Positions 23,793 through 35,382 of a stretch of 64,000 nucleotides of DNA are shown here, in pieces. Each line of letters starts with the position of its first letter. Position 1 is the first letter of the stretch. A program made the translations under genes and the position numbers. This stretch comes from Chiua virens. Lineage: Eukaryota > Basidiomycota > Agaricomycetes > Boletales > Boletaceae. The stretch covers positions 1,178,001 through 1,242,000 of the forward strand of contig JAHNUO010000010.1 of assembly GCA_019787685.1 (NCBI GenBank), written 5' to 3'. Under the pieces are notes generated by a model. That model searched no databases. It had not been told where the DNA came from and worked only from the letters and a program-made list of their open reading frames with translations.

Positions 23793-24662
23793 TACCCTGT
23801 CAGAGTGCCCACGATGTCAATCTACTCAGTGCTCAGATCCCTGTCTGAACCTCCCACAGTGCGATGTCTCAGGGATAGGGCCTGTATCACGATAATCCGT
23901 GTCTCTGACTTGAAATCGAAGGGCTCGTGGAGTACATCGACTCTAGTTATGGCAGCTGGTGACACGTAGAATGAACGAGAAATGGAAACAGATTTCCGAG
24001 TGGCAACCCGACCGGGATAAATCGAAGATGTGGCACGCTGAAGACACTGGTGGGCGTCGAATTGAACGGCTTTGCAAGAGAAGGTCACGATAGCGCCACA
24101 GCTGATCCCACCATATCTCCTTATCGTGTTGTGCCCAAAGTGCCCGCTTTATCCCCTTCGTGGGTCTCTTTTCCGGGATCTACATCCGACATGTCACAGT
24201 CGTGTGCACTGTCCTACACTGTGCAGTACCTGCTGTAAATGCAAAATCTTGCGCGAAGACTTGTACCTACTAAGAACTCCAGATTTATGGATGTACTTAG
24301 GAGGAATAGGTTAATCGATCACAGGAGCGTACACACTAGAACTTGAATGTTTTCTTCATTCAAAACTGTAGCTCTAATGTACAGTCACATCATCGCATCG
24401 ACGGCTAATAATACAGGAATCTATTGGTCAATGATACAGTCACAGAACTCCCATCAAGGATATAAGAAGGATATAAGAAAGAACAAATTGAGCGTCGCTC
24501 GATTGGACAGTCCAGCGTGGAATCGTCATTGCAAAGAAGAACGTTAGCGTGAGCCATAAAAATACGACGTTATATCGCCGACGCGTGGTATGGTATGCAG
24601 AGGGAGGGGTATGCGAGGGACGGGGCAGAAAATATGCGACAGTCAAGGGCAGGACGGGACGT

Positions 24663-25010
24663 TTAGAGGCAAGTTGAACTTGACCCATGCCCGCAGATCC
24701 GTGCCTCGAGGTCCTCATCAAGCTCGCGTATCACTATAGCCTCTGCCATAGGAAGGGGCTCGCGCTGGACGCATCAAAGTCAGTCTTGAGCGACAAGTAG
24801 GAAGCACAATAGATACTCACAGCAACCATATCCATGTTCGCGACGCGTATTCCCCGTGCACCTGCAGCTTCAACAGGTACAGGTGACGCCGAAGCTACAA
24901 GCGTCAATTTAGAAATTAAAAACATGGTCGAGGCCTCGAAGAAAATGAAACTCACCGAACGCAATCAAAGTCGCAATGACGTAGAAGACAGTAAACTTGG
25001 CGGCGTACAT
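24663..25010 (-). CDS. Small secreted protein A
   Basis: Three exons joined by GT-AG introns give about 77 residues. Exon 1 is a signal peptide (MYAAKFTVFYVIATLIAF). Exon 2 starts ASASPVPVEAAG and ends MDMVAV. Exon 3 starts REPLPMAEAI and ends EARICGHGSSSTCL. A TATA box lies about 110 nt upstream. The same exon plan, the SASPVP start of the mature part, the exon 3 start REP and the tail EARIC...CL recur in the gene at 26866-27251, so the model is supported by comparison within the window. The tail has two cysteines that could form one disulfide. It does not end in a CaaX box, so it is not a typical basidiomycete pheromone precursor. Function unknown. Confidence 0.68.
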
Positions 25011-25120
25011 GTCGATTGTTTTGGGACGGGGTTATTGTTCTGAGAGCAGGGATGGGAAGGGAATCAGAGCTCAGAACAATAAGAGATGACTTGATTGGGA
25101 CACTCTAGCGGGCTGATGTC

Positions 25121-25126
25121 TTTATA
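25121..25126 (-). promoter_or_regulatory. TATA box of small secreted protein A
   Basis: TATAAA on the minus strand, 111 nt upstream of the ATG at 25010. Confidence 0.5.
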
Positions 25127-25139
25127 ACCACATCGCGTC

Positions 25140-26865
25140 GCAACTACGTGACGGGTCCCTTTGAGCTTACCGTTCGTGGTTAGTCCAAAACGAATGCCCT
25201 GTTTTGGTCGTTGGCTTCAACCGAATTCGGACGTTTGCTTGTTTTGTCACGTCAACGTTTCTAACCCCCCAGCTCGTTTCCCATTGGAACTTCGACTTTT
25301 TTAGCCGTTCCTTTGTTGCAATGACGAGAACCGTGTCAGCTCGACAGCAGCACAGATTGAGCGATAGGCATATATGCCGAGGCAGGTCGAACCACGGGAC
25401 CAACGCTGCGTTTACCAAGCACTCGAAACTTGCGGATTTTGATAGTCCACTTCCCTCCACCCCGGTTTTGCACGGAGATACGACGTCATGCATCCCCGTC
25501 CAATCAGTAATCGCGCCCCAAGGTACATGGCTCGATAGTCGGACAGTCGGTAGGTCTGTCAACCGAAATGACGCCAACGCGAAAGACACCCCTCACATGT
25601 CTGAATGGTCATGTTTCAAACCCGTGACATGCTTGCACGGGACTCTGATCCTTCGCATCTTGTTGGTACACCGTGATCCGCTGCTTTCACTGCCGTGACT
25701 TTGGAATACCGACACCGCACCATCTTTCCCCAGTGCGAGGTCAAGAGAAACTCCTGCTCATCATGCAGGGCCAGCTAGAGCTTCACGCGCTCGCCTATCC
25801 CATAACACAGCAACCATTGTTCTATGGACGCGATCACCTATTGTTCGCCTGATTCATCGCGACCCAGCTGTCGAGGTACTGGACCATCGCAAACCCCATA
25901 TCCAACCGCATCCCTTCGCCTCACATGAGGAGATGATCGATGATAACCGGTTTTAATATGGTGATTTCATCCAACCTTTTTGGGGGATATCGATGGCCCG
26001 TTCAAGTCGCCGTCTCGGAGAAAGGCGCGCTCGCGGACCGGCTTTACCTCGCCGCTTTCACATTGCCTAATGGAGAGGGTATCGTAGGTTTACGTGTCCC
26101 GAGAAGTGTATTTACGTGTGGCGTATCGCGCCAGCCTGAGTGATTAATTTATGGAGAGGTTTATCACCTCCAGAAACCCCTGTTGTTAGGGAGGCATCGA
26201 AGCTCGTTGGATATGCGAGGTCAGCTGGCTGCAGAATGCCGTCCATGCATAGAATCCCATGGGTATTTGTGCGGACACAGTGCGTGCTGTTTACGTGTGG
26301 GGGCTTCTGGAAGTAAGTATGGTCACGATCGAGCAAGTTCTGTGCTCTAGCCTTGTGGATCGGTGGATATCCGAATTCATTCTGTGTACGTGAGGAGAAG
26401 TCCGTCACTTGAAAAAAAACTATTTTGGCTTAGGCGTATCCCAAGCCAACTCTAGACCTTGTGGTCGCCCGACAATCGATCACACCGGCAGTAAGCTATC
26501 ACGTCTAAATTGATACATTCCTGCAGAATACAAGCAGGGCACTAAAAGTAAGGCTACACAAGACCAGATGTGGGACCAAGGGAAGAGAGAGACGATCTAC
26601 CAGTTAACGACTAATTGAAAGAAACGGAGAGATAAATCAACTATCAGCTACATCCAAAAAAAAATAGAGGAATGGATATCAAGGCGCTGGCTGGCGTAGT
26701 GCAAGCAAAAAAATGGCTGGAAAGAAGAACGAAATCAGGTAACCATTTAAGGAGCGGATGGTGCGTTAAGACACCGAGGTATGATGAGAGTCGAGGTACT
26801 TGAATTAATCCATGGTGACGCGTCAAACGTGGTGATAGTGGTATCGGCTTTTGTGTGTTTCAGAC
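25140..26865. other. Intergenic region between the two small secreted protein genes
   Basis: About 1.7 kb. ORFs such as 25167-25589 (minus), 25204-25698 (plus) and 26112-26408 (minus) overlap each other and show no domain or splice logic. Nothing I can support. Confidence 0.45.
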
Positions 26866-27251
26866 TCAGAGGCAGGAAGAGCGACAGATGCGTGCTTCGA
26901 CGTCGACATCCTCTTCGGGGTTGGGCTCAGCAACGGGATCACGTTTAGCGACCTCTTCCGCGCCCACGAGGTCAGCACGCTTGGCGAAGTCCTCCACGGC
27001 GACGGGTTCGCGCTGCAAACGAATGAGTACGGGGTTCATCGTGAGGTGATGACGATGACTTACAGCGACAACCTCGTCCGCGAGCGAAAGGCCCATGGGA
27101 GGAATGACAATAGGAACGGGGCTCGCAGATACCAGGAGCGTCACTAGATGGTATGCGTTAGGCTGTAGGATCGGTGGTGTCATGAAGCACACGTACTGAA
27201 TCCGAACCAGAGAGCAAAGAAGAATGTGATGGCGCTGAGCTTGGCGAACAT
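26866..27251 (-). CDS. Small secreted protein B (paralog of A)
   Basis: Three exons give about 93 residues. Exon 1: MFAKLSAITFFFALWFGF. Exon 2: MTLLVSASPVPIVIPP and ends LADEVVA. Exon 3: REPVAVEDFAKR and on to EARICRSSCL. Introns run GTACGT..CTAG and GTAAGT..TTGCAG. The signal peptide should cleave near SASP. Two Lys-Arg pairs, each preceded by Ala (DFAKR and EEVAKR, 12 residues apart), look like Kex2 sites that would release an acidic C-terminal peptide carrying two cysteines. The intron phases and the terminal EARIC..CL motif match gene A. A TATA box lies about 157 nt upstream. Function unknown; a secreted signalling peptide or effector-like protein is possible but not shown. Confidence 0.7.
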
Positions 27252-27407
27252 GGTGAATCGGTGACGAATCAAGTGATATTGGATAAAACTGGAATAGGCG
27301 AGTGGTTGGTATAGATGAGGCTCGAGAAGATGATATCGGTGTAGTCGGGACGCGGGCACCAGGCAGATAACTCCAATGATGATGAGGGCATTGCGATGCG
27401 TGAGGCC

Positions 27408-27413
27408 TTTATA
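27408..27413 (-). promoter_or_regulatory. TATA box of small secreted protein B
   Basis: TATAAA on the minus strand, about 157 nt upstream of the ATG at 27251. Confidence 0.45.
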
Positions 27414-27740
27414 CGTGATATTTCTGCGGAAACGTGCGTCTTCGGGGATGATTACTTTGCCGTGTGCGGATTCCTAGACGATATTTCGGTACCTGGTTCA
27501 TGTAGACGCGTTTGGAAGTCCCTTTCAACAGGAGGGGAGGATATCAGACAGTGGACCTGGCGGAAGTGCCAAGTTACAAGGGGAAGGCAAGAAAAGGAAA
27601 GTCGGGCGAACACAACGCCTTCCAAAAAAGGATACTTCTTCGTGACCTGTTTTAGAACAAGGACAACACAAATTTCGTCAGGAAGACGTCGACATGAAAA
27701 GTTTTACCTACTGTGTATATAAATGACACGGTAAACGAAC

Positions 27741-28685
27741 CTATATCGCGATTGCCCACACTGCTGCACTGATAGCGACACCAAGACAAACGGTAGAAGA
27801 GATCCCAACGACCACGGGTAAACCGGCCCATACATACACAAGTATCCCAGTGATCGCCGCAACAAAACCAATCGCAGCAAAACCAAGCGTGGTATAGTAA
27901 CAACGTGTCAAGAGCGACAATGGGTCCGGTGGGGTGGAACGAGAACTGAAAAGGAATCTGAGTATGTCTCCGCGGTCGAGACAGTCCAAGAGCGAAGGTA
28001 AGAGGGAGGACAGCTTCTAATATAATGTTGCGGGGAAGACGCTGCCCCGGAAGTGGGATCAAACCTGGAGACGCGAGAGTTCGGACGTTCTTCTCATCTT
28101 CTTGGACGGTTTCAATAATTCTATAGCGTAACTAAGGCGAACGTCGCGATATAGCCGAGCATGGCTGTGCATGGATTTAGCTCGATGGAAATGACAACGT
28201 GAGAGATGCTTACATGCACAAATATGAAAGATCAAGGCTGCTGCGAGACAAGAATACACTATCTCACGGGACCTGGTGCTCACGGGAAGCGCGATTTGCG
28301 TGTTCAGAGCAGACAACGAGAACATTTGTCCATCCATAGATGCCAAGAACGTAGTCTAAATGAAACCGTGTTAATTACATACGGCAAAGCGACACCTGTT
28401 TGCGCACCACAACGGTGAGGGTCTGCAGTCGTGTCGTCCAGGCGTTCAGTAGATCAGAATTGATTTGTGTGTCGTCAGTGTCGTCGCCAGACGCGGAAGC
28501 CTGTGTGTTCATCGCGAAAGGCTTGTCTCTGCCATTACTCGTGTCAACGCCGTTATTGTCCGCCGGAGTCCCTAGGGGAAAGGGTGAGCAATTTTGAACC
28601 CAAGGTATTCATATGACATACTCGACAGATTATACCGGGAATAGACTCTCTTGATAGCTCTGACATGTTTTGGGTCCTCAGACAT
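27741..28685 (-). CDS. Hypothetical multi-pass membrane protein
   Basis: Five exons join in frame: MSEDPKHVRAIKRVYSRYNL; an acidic exon with MNTQASASGDDTDD and WTTRLQTLTVVVRKQ; TTFLASMDGQMFSL through IVYSCLAAALIFHICA; then YAIELLKPSKKMRRTSEL; and a last exon LSSLLPSLLDCLDRGD with two hydrophobic spans (TLGFAAIGFVAAITGILVYV and VGISSTVCLGVAISAAVWAI). About 270 residues and three likely membrane spans. No known family recognised. All introns are GT-AG and 40-80 nt; the 40-nt one is near the lower size limit. The consistent hydrophobic pattern across splice joints is the main support. Confidence 0.6.
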
Positions 28686-29974
28686 GTTGACAATTACAGG
28701 TACCTTGCAGCTGAAAGGAGCTCCACAACAGCACCGGAAACCTGTGGGGAATAAAAATGAACTTTGGACAGCCTGGCGGATGTTTGACGTGCAGTGCTGA
28801 AGAGGGGAAACTAACCAGAGAGAGAGACCAAAGGTTTTTTGGCGTGTCGCGCTGGTTGGAGCCTAGTGGACTGTGAGAAGCAGTTTAAGCTGGCTTAAGT
28901 CACTGTGATAATTGTGGGTAGTGGCGTTTCAGGGTCCGGACCAATCTGATCAGGGGGTTACCCAAAAGAATGGACCGCTCACCTCACCGTCGTTGAGTGC
29001 GCCGCCATCGGCTGATGGGCCTGCCACCGTGGTGTTGCCAAGCTTTTTATGAATAACCCCGTAGATTACGACTTGGGGCTTTGATTGATTTCTAGCTCGC
29101 CTCGCTCGATGCGCTCTGACTGAGGTTCGGAGAGCGCAAGTATCTCAAGACTGATCCGGGAAACTTCTCGAAGGAATAGCTTCTCGAGTGGAGATGCGCT
29201 TGTTCCAAACTATAAGTGTGAGAATGGTGTCACATGGACATGTGAGCGCGTCGACCAGAACACGTTGAACTTTGCATGGATCCAGCAACGTTTTCAAAGT
29301 CATATCACCTGCAAAGGCACCGGGTCCCGTGGAACCGGATCATTCGAATGTGCGTCTTCACCTTAGCAACTCTTCTTAGACCAGGATGACAATTGCCGTA
29401 TCGGTCTTTTGTACGTTTGACGGGAGGTCTTTTGGACGCTTCTGTATGATACGTTCCCCTCGAAGGGGATCAAATCTTCTCTCTGAGTCGTTGCTGTTCA
29501 TTCGAACCCTCCATTACAATTTATCGACTTACTCTTCCTCAGGGCGTGCTGCGCACACGTTCTTTCGAACACGGATCATGCGGGGGAAGCGTAGGAATAG
29601 GGTGTGGGTGTCCCGTAGACATATCAGCGTAGCCAGACCATTGAACTTCTAGACCTTCCAGGCTCCAGAGCTTGGCCAGTGTCGACTATCGCTACCCATC
29701 CAGTCCCCGCAACCCACAGACCCAGAAACAACATGCTCTTGCCTGAGTGCCATGATGCATGATACCCACGTTCCCGGTTCGCTGCAGAACGAGGCAGCTT
29801 ACCAGAATCGCTCGCGTTCGGTCCGAGCCGTAAACATGAGGCAGCGTGCCCAATGACGCATGTCACTCGGAAGGTGCGGGTACATATACTGGTAAGGGTA
29901 CTTTGGCGTACGACCCGTCAAACAGGGTAATCTGTCTTTTTATCCTCTCTTCTTCAACTACTTTGCTCAAACCC
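28686..29974. other. Intergenic region
   Basis: About 1.3 kb with only short unsupported ORFs. Presumed promoters for the membrane protein (left) and the orphan gene (right). No feature seen. Confidence 0.45.
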
Positions 29975-30798
29975 ATGGCTGCGATGGATATCGAAATGTC
30001 ATCTCCCGTTGGACCTATGGTCGCTGTTGGATACGACCAAGATCACGGCTTTGGAATCCCAGTGAGTCGGTATCATCATCGCGCACGACCCTATCCTCAT
30101 GATGACCATAGGCTTATCAATCCGACCTCGATCTCTGTCAGCTATTGCAAGCCATGTCCCTCACCAAAGCCAAGTTCAAGGTCAGTTGGTCCGATCTGAT
30201 CCCAAACACTATCGTTGACATTCCCTGGAGAAAGGCTCCCGAGACAGACACGGCGGCCTATGTCCCATATGCATCGCAAAGTGCAAGCGAACACGATGCA
30301 AGCACGGAGGACCCAGCATACCTTGTGAGTCGCCCTCTCCCATTCTCGTCGCCCACTCACCCCCACCCCTACACACAGTCCGACGCGTCGGCGTCATCAA
30401 GCTCAAAGTCCAGCTGCTCCGACCATCCCCACACCGACTCCCCGCCCACCTCGTCCATCGCTCTCTCTTCTCCGGGGCCATCCCCACTCCCAGCATGCCA
30501 CTTTCTCCAATCCATCCTCGCTTCACTCGCCCCAGACTCCCCCGCGCTTTCCCCCTCCCCGTACCCTTATCCCGCAGCAAACGCATTCCAGACGACCAAC
30601 GGCGCGTATCTCGACACGCTTCTCCTTCATCGCAGTCTGCTCGCCGCGTTCCCGCCCGCGCACAAGGGGTGTCCAGCGACGCTACTCGAGATCGCGAGGG
30701 CGATTGAGGTTCGGGCCTGGCAGGCCGATCGGGACTCGGATGCAGAGGCGGTCGCTGCCCTGAGACAGGAGGCCTATATTGTGTCGCACTGCGTGTGA
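29975..30798 (+). CDS. Hypothetical protein, Ser/Pro-rich
   Basis: Start MAAMDIEMSSPVGPM. Exon 1 (29975-30061) splices over 80 nt to LLQAMSLTKAKFKV. A second intron at 30325-30378 (GTGAGT..ACACAG, 54 nt) is in frame and free of stops but has canonical ends, so it is probably removed. The protein then has about 230 residues: a conserved-looking N-terminus (FKVSWSDLIPNTIVDIPW), a long Ser/Pro linker, and a compact C-terminal segment (YLDTLLLHRSLLAAFPPAHK and ATLLEIARAIEVRAWQAD). No family recognised. The coding strand is strongly C-rich compared with its surroundings. Confidence 0.55.
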
Positions 30799-31372
30799 TT
30801 AGCAAGTCTTTGTTGAGCAAGGTCTGACAATGTAATCGATGCACGGTGGACTCTACATACATAATGTCTCGGATAATGATAATACGCACTCTTTGTCATA
30901 AAATTCAAGAGAATTCGGGGGCATCAATGATCTTTCATTAGCAGAACTAAGCGAGCCATTCGACCTCAGAATAGTGTCCAGTTTGGTTGGTCTGTAAAGT
31001 GAGCCAGCCAGAGCCTTTTTGACATCGCTCAGATGCTCTTTGGCCAACCTGATCTGGGCTCGTTCGGTTGCGAATGAGCTGCGTAGAGTTGTCGAGCCAT
31101 AACGTTACTACGGCCTTTGCCGATGCTTACTCGTCGTTGATACCCAGTGAAAAATGGCTCAATGGAGGTCGTGGGACAGCCATGGAAATGTAGACGAGTA
31201 ATATTAGTTGTACCGACGTCAACCCAGACGTACTTAGATAATACTTCTTCAGTCAAACTAGATCCCAATCGTTCTCCATACAGTATATGCTCCCCACTCC
31301 TTGTGTATACTCTATGACGACAATATATGTTCTTTATCACACAAACCAGCCGTCCCGATCAGCTATCTCTCC
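30799..31372. other. Left flank of the transposon
   Basis: About 570 bp before the transposase ATG. It should contain the left terminus of the element. No CACTA-type terminal motif is visible, so the boundary stays undefined. Confidence 0.35.
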
Positions 31373-34300
31373 ATGGACTTGCAGAGGGAATGGTGGTGTG
31401 TCTGTCTCAAGTATTGCAAAGGACGTCGGAAACGTCTCAAATCAGAACGGACATGGTATCGACACTTACAACATGCGACGACAGAAGGCGAAAGACAAGC
31501 GATACGACAGGCCCATTTGTCCGACCAGTTTCGAGCGCAGTTTTCTGGATCTTTGGCTACATCTGGTATACGTCGGCCCCTCGCAGAGGAAGACGAAACA
31601 GAAGCTCGTTGCCCCACACAACGACGACGGATACAAGATGATGTGCGTAATATTTTTTCGGTGTTAGTGTATATTCTTACCTGTAGGGATCAGTCAGACT
31701 CTCCCGATGATAGTCACGGCGATGACTTTGATTTCGATGACGATGGCGGTCACGATCCTGGACCTGCAAACAACGACTTGGACTCAGACACAGGGAATAG
31801 AAATGATATAGAGCGCTCCGAGGAAGAAGGACCTGATCAGTCTAATCGCGGTATCCGAGCGACGAATCCGAGGCCCTTGCGCCCCCCTCACACCGCTCTC
31901 CACCACCTTGACCTTGCTCAGCTTGAGGAAAATACAAATCTCGAATTCCTTAGACGGGATATGGCGTTCATTCGACTGCTACGAAATGCAACGTTAGACG
32001 ATCTTGGAGGGTTATCTGGAGATGCTCTTCACCGCCTTCGTAATCCGCCGCAATCCTTACCCGCCAGTGAAATCACTGATCCCGCTATCGAACTTGCCCT
32101 CGACATGTTTCTTGCACTCGAGCACTCCTCCCAAGGTACCTACGAAAAGATCCGTCGTGCGGTTCAAAAATGTTATCCAGAATCGACTGTCCCGTCGCTC
32201 TATCAGATCAAAAATGGACTTGCAGATATTACTGGAGTCCGATCCATTCTGAACGACATGTGTATCGGTAACTGCGTCGCATTCACAGGACCCTATCAAG
32301 AACTAGAACAGTGCCCTGTGTGTGGAGAACAACGGTACGATCCTGTACAGTTGGCTCGCTCGTCTGGACGCATCAGAGCCCCTCGCGCTGTCTTCAATAC
32401 TATCCCGATTGGACCGCAGTTACAGGCCCTATATCGCAATCCCGAAACTGCAGCGAAGTTGCGTTATCGCACTGATCGGACACAAGAAATCCTCGAGGAG
32501 CTCAGGCGAAACGATGGTATTCCCGAGGTGTACAACGACGTTCTCACCGGGGAAGCTTATCTTGAGGCTTATCGCACCAACCGAATCAGCAAAGACGACA
32601 TTCTCCTTATCTTCTCGATCGACGGAGCACAGCTATATGAAAAGAAGGAGTCGGATTGCTGGATCTACATATGGATCGTTCTCGAACACAGTCCCGATGA
32701 ACGCTACAAAAAGAAGAACGTCCTGCCTGGCGCGATTATCCCTGGACCGAAGAAGCCTGGATACATTGAGTCGTTCCTTTATCCAGGCTTTCACCACCTA
32801 TCCGCACTACAACAGGAAGGTCTTACAATATGGGACGGTGCAAGGAAAGACATTTTCGTCTCTCGTCCGTTTCTTTTCTTGTCTTGTGGCGACGGCCCTG
32901 GTTTGCTATGTACCAGCAATCTCGTTGGCCATTCTGGCAAGAGCGGTTGTCGCATGTATTGCTCGCTCAAAGGTCGGCGCAAACCACGGGGTTCCCAATA
33001 CTATCCCGTTCTTCTCTTGCCCGACAACTACAATGTCCCTGGCTGCTTACACGACGACATCAGCCCCTACGATATTGGAGCAGGCACATCTTATGAGTAC
33101 GTCACGAATCTCAAGTACTTGATGTCATCATTACACAAGCGACAATATGAAGAGCGTCGCCTCGAGACTGGTATCGTGGGGCCAAGCATCTTGCTCGGAT
33201 TACAGCCTGGGAAGATCTTGGGCATCCCAGAATGCTTTTCCTCTGAAATCATGCACTATGCTGGCGCCAACATGGCCTCACTTTTTGTTGACCTTTGGCG
33301 TGGTTCCATGGCCTGTGATGATCGCACGGATAGCCAAACCACATGGCCCTGGAAGGTTCTCATTGACGCGACATGGGAAGAACATGGCCGCGCTGTCGCT
33401 GCGTGCAAGCAGCACCTCCCTGGGTGCTTTGACGTCGCTCCTCGTAATCCCGCCGAAAAAATAAACTCATTCTACAAGGCACGCGAGTTTATAACGTGGT
33501 TGTATCATCTCTGCCCTGGTCTCCTCTACGATGTTCTACCTCGCGACCACTGGCAAAACTTTTGCAAGTTTGCCGCAGCTCTCCGGATCATGTCACAGCA
33601 CGACATCACACCTGAAGACATCAAACAAGCCTGTCAGTGGTTTTCGGAGTGGGAAGAGGAGTTCGAGCTGCTGTACTACCAGCGTCGTGTTGATCGAATC
33701 CACTTTGTTCGGCCTTGTGTCCATCTTACCAACCACCTTGCACTCGAAGCAACACGCGTTGGTGCACCCATCTGCTCATCACAATGGACCATGGAGCGGA
33801 CGATTGGCAACCTTGGACGCGAGATCCGCCAACCATCCGACCCTTTCTCGAATCTTGCACAGCAGGGTATTCAACGATGTCAAACCAATGCCCTAATTGC
33901 GCTGTTTCCACAATTCGACTCGACCAGCCAATCTCCTCCTCGAGGCTCTGAGGATATTGGCAACAGCTATGTCCTCTTATGTAAATCCGACCGCCGCCCT
34001 ATCGAACCTTCTGATCGCGAACGTGAGGCAATGGCCCAATTCCTGCAAAAACCTGCCCCCACACGATTCCGGCGATGGGCTCGCCTCCGTCTTCCTAATG
34101 GCCAGATCGCACGATCGGCATGGACCGAGAAACAGAAATCACCGGGCAGTGATCAACGCATTTCACGTCATGTAAAGGTAACGTACATAGTTTTATTTGA
34201 ACCTCTCCCTCACAAGTATAACTACAGATCACACTTGATGGCCGCACATGTCGAGCCGCTGAAGTTCAGTACTTCACACAACTTGCTGTCCGTGTCGATT

Positions 34301-34653
34301 CCGAAGATGCTCAGTCACCAAGTCAGGAAGAACAATGGGAATTCATAAACGCCGCTTACGTCTATCTATTCACGCCTTTCGACCCCGATCTCGATCGATT
34401 GTCGTATGGAACGGTCAAGGCATGTCAATTCCTCGGCGAACCGAGTCTCACTTTTGTGCATGTCAAGAACATCGTTTCGGTTGTCGGGATGGTACCGCAC
34501 CAATTCAACGTACTTGCGAGTGGTGGCGGCGAGCAAGGACAACATTATTTTCTAGTCGATATGAGTAGGCTTGACAGCGCTTACAATCACCCAGAGATAA
34601 ATGACCCAGACAATGACGGTGACGACGACGATATGTACAACAGCAGAGAGTAA
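31373..34653 (+). CDS. Tnp2-family transposase
   Basis: About 1070 residues. The first ATG in frame is 31373 (MDLQREWWCVCLKYCKG). The open frame runs to an intron at 34178-34227 (50 nt, GTAACG..TACAG); splicing to ITLDGRTCRAAEVQYFTQ extends the protein to 34653. Family signatures: CPVCGEQRYDP (zinc-binding pair), IFSIDGAQLYEKKESDCWIY (first catalytic Asp region), VLPGAIIPGPKKP, FLSCGDGPGLLCTSN, GHSGKSGCRMYC and QWTMERTIGNLGREIRQPS. It should cut and paste the element. No stop or frameshift was seen, so the gene may still be active. A shorter ORF reading that stops at 34348 is the unspliced form. Confidence 0.88.
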
Positions 34654-34676
34654 TAGGTTCATACAGTACAGAGGTT

Positions 34677-35276
34677 CTAAGCATCAATTCGAGTTCGCTT
34701 CCGAGTCGTCTCCCTTGTTTCTTCCTCAACTTGAATGTTCTCATCCGCCGGCAAGTCGGGGACAAACGGTGGGAGCTCGATTGTTTTGGTCTTCTTCGTC
34801 AAGTAGTTGTACTCATAGTCTTTGAGAATGCGAACGTATGCAGGCTTGAGCGGTACCGTAGGCCGGAGGTAGATCGAAGGGTGCGCTTGCACAATACGAG
34901 TGGAGTTCTCAGAATTGAACTCAGTCATAGAGTCAGTGATGTCACTAGTGGTTAGATAGTACAGTTTCAGTGAAATGGGACTTGGGTGCGCTAATTATAT
35001 GCGTACCTTTTGGTCATAGTGACATCGGAATCAATAGGTGGAGCGGTTGGAAGTTTACTGATATCAAGTACAACCGTCTTATCTGAGTTAGTAATGAAAT
35101 CATATTGAGCACACGAAACATACCACAGGGCCTGGTTTAGCTGGATTGATGGTACACGAGTACGTCGACCATTCTTGTGTGACACCACGTAATCTGAAGA
35201 CAGCAATGTTGTTGGGATCAGTGTCGACTTTGGGGGTGGGGTCACCAAGGACGTGGGTTATATCAGTGTTGACCAT
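34677..35276 (-). CDS. Hypothetical protein inside the transposon
   Basis: Start MVNTDITHVLGDPTPK at 35276. Three exons give about 165 residues: FRLRGVTQEWSTYSCTINPA; TVVLDISKLPTAPPIDSD; DITDSMTEFNSENSTRIVQA, ending in a basic tail TRKRTRIDA. The first splice works only with the acceptor CAGATAAG. No family recognised. It is convergent with the transposase (23 nt apart) and divergent from the next gene (106 nt), which suggests it is element cargo rather than a host gene. Confidence 0.5.
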
Positions 35277-35382
35277 GTTCCAGGTGTCGGTATGGTACTA
35301 GCAAAGATTGATATCAATATTATTTGCGGAGTCCAAATCAACGTTAAACTAGTCCTACACCCTAGTACGACGTCTGCCCCCT

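Noticed and set aside
24663..27251. Small secreted proteins as mating pheromone precursors
   Set aside because: Both end in CL with Cys at the second-to-last position; a CaaX box needs Cys fourth from the end.
30850..31372. CACTA-type left terminus of the transposon
   Set aside because: No CACTA motif or match to the right-end repeats could be found by eye, so no boundary is claimed.
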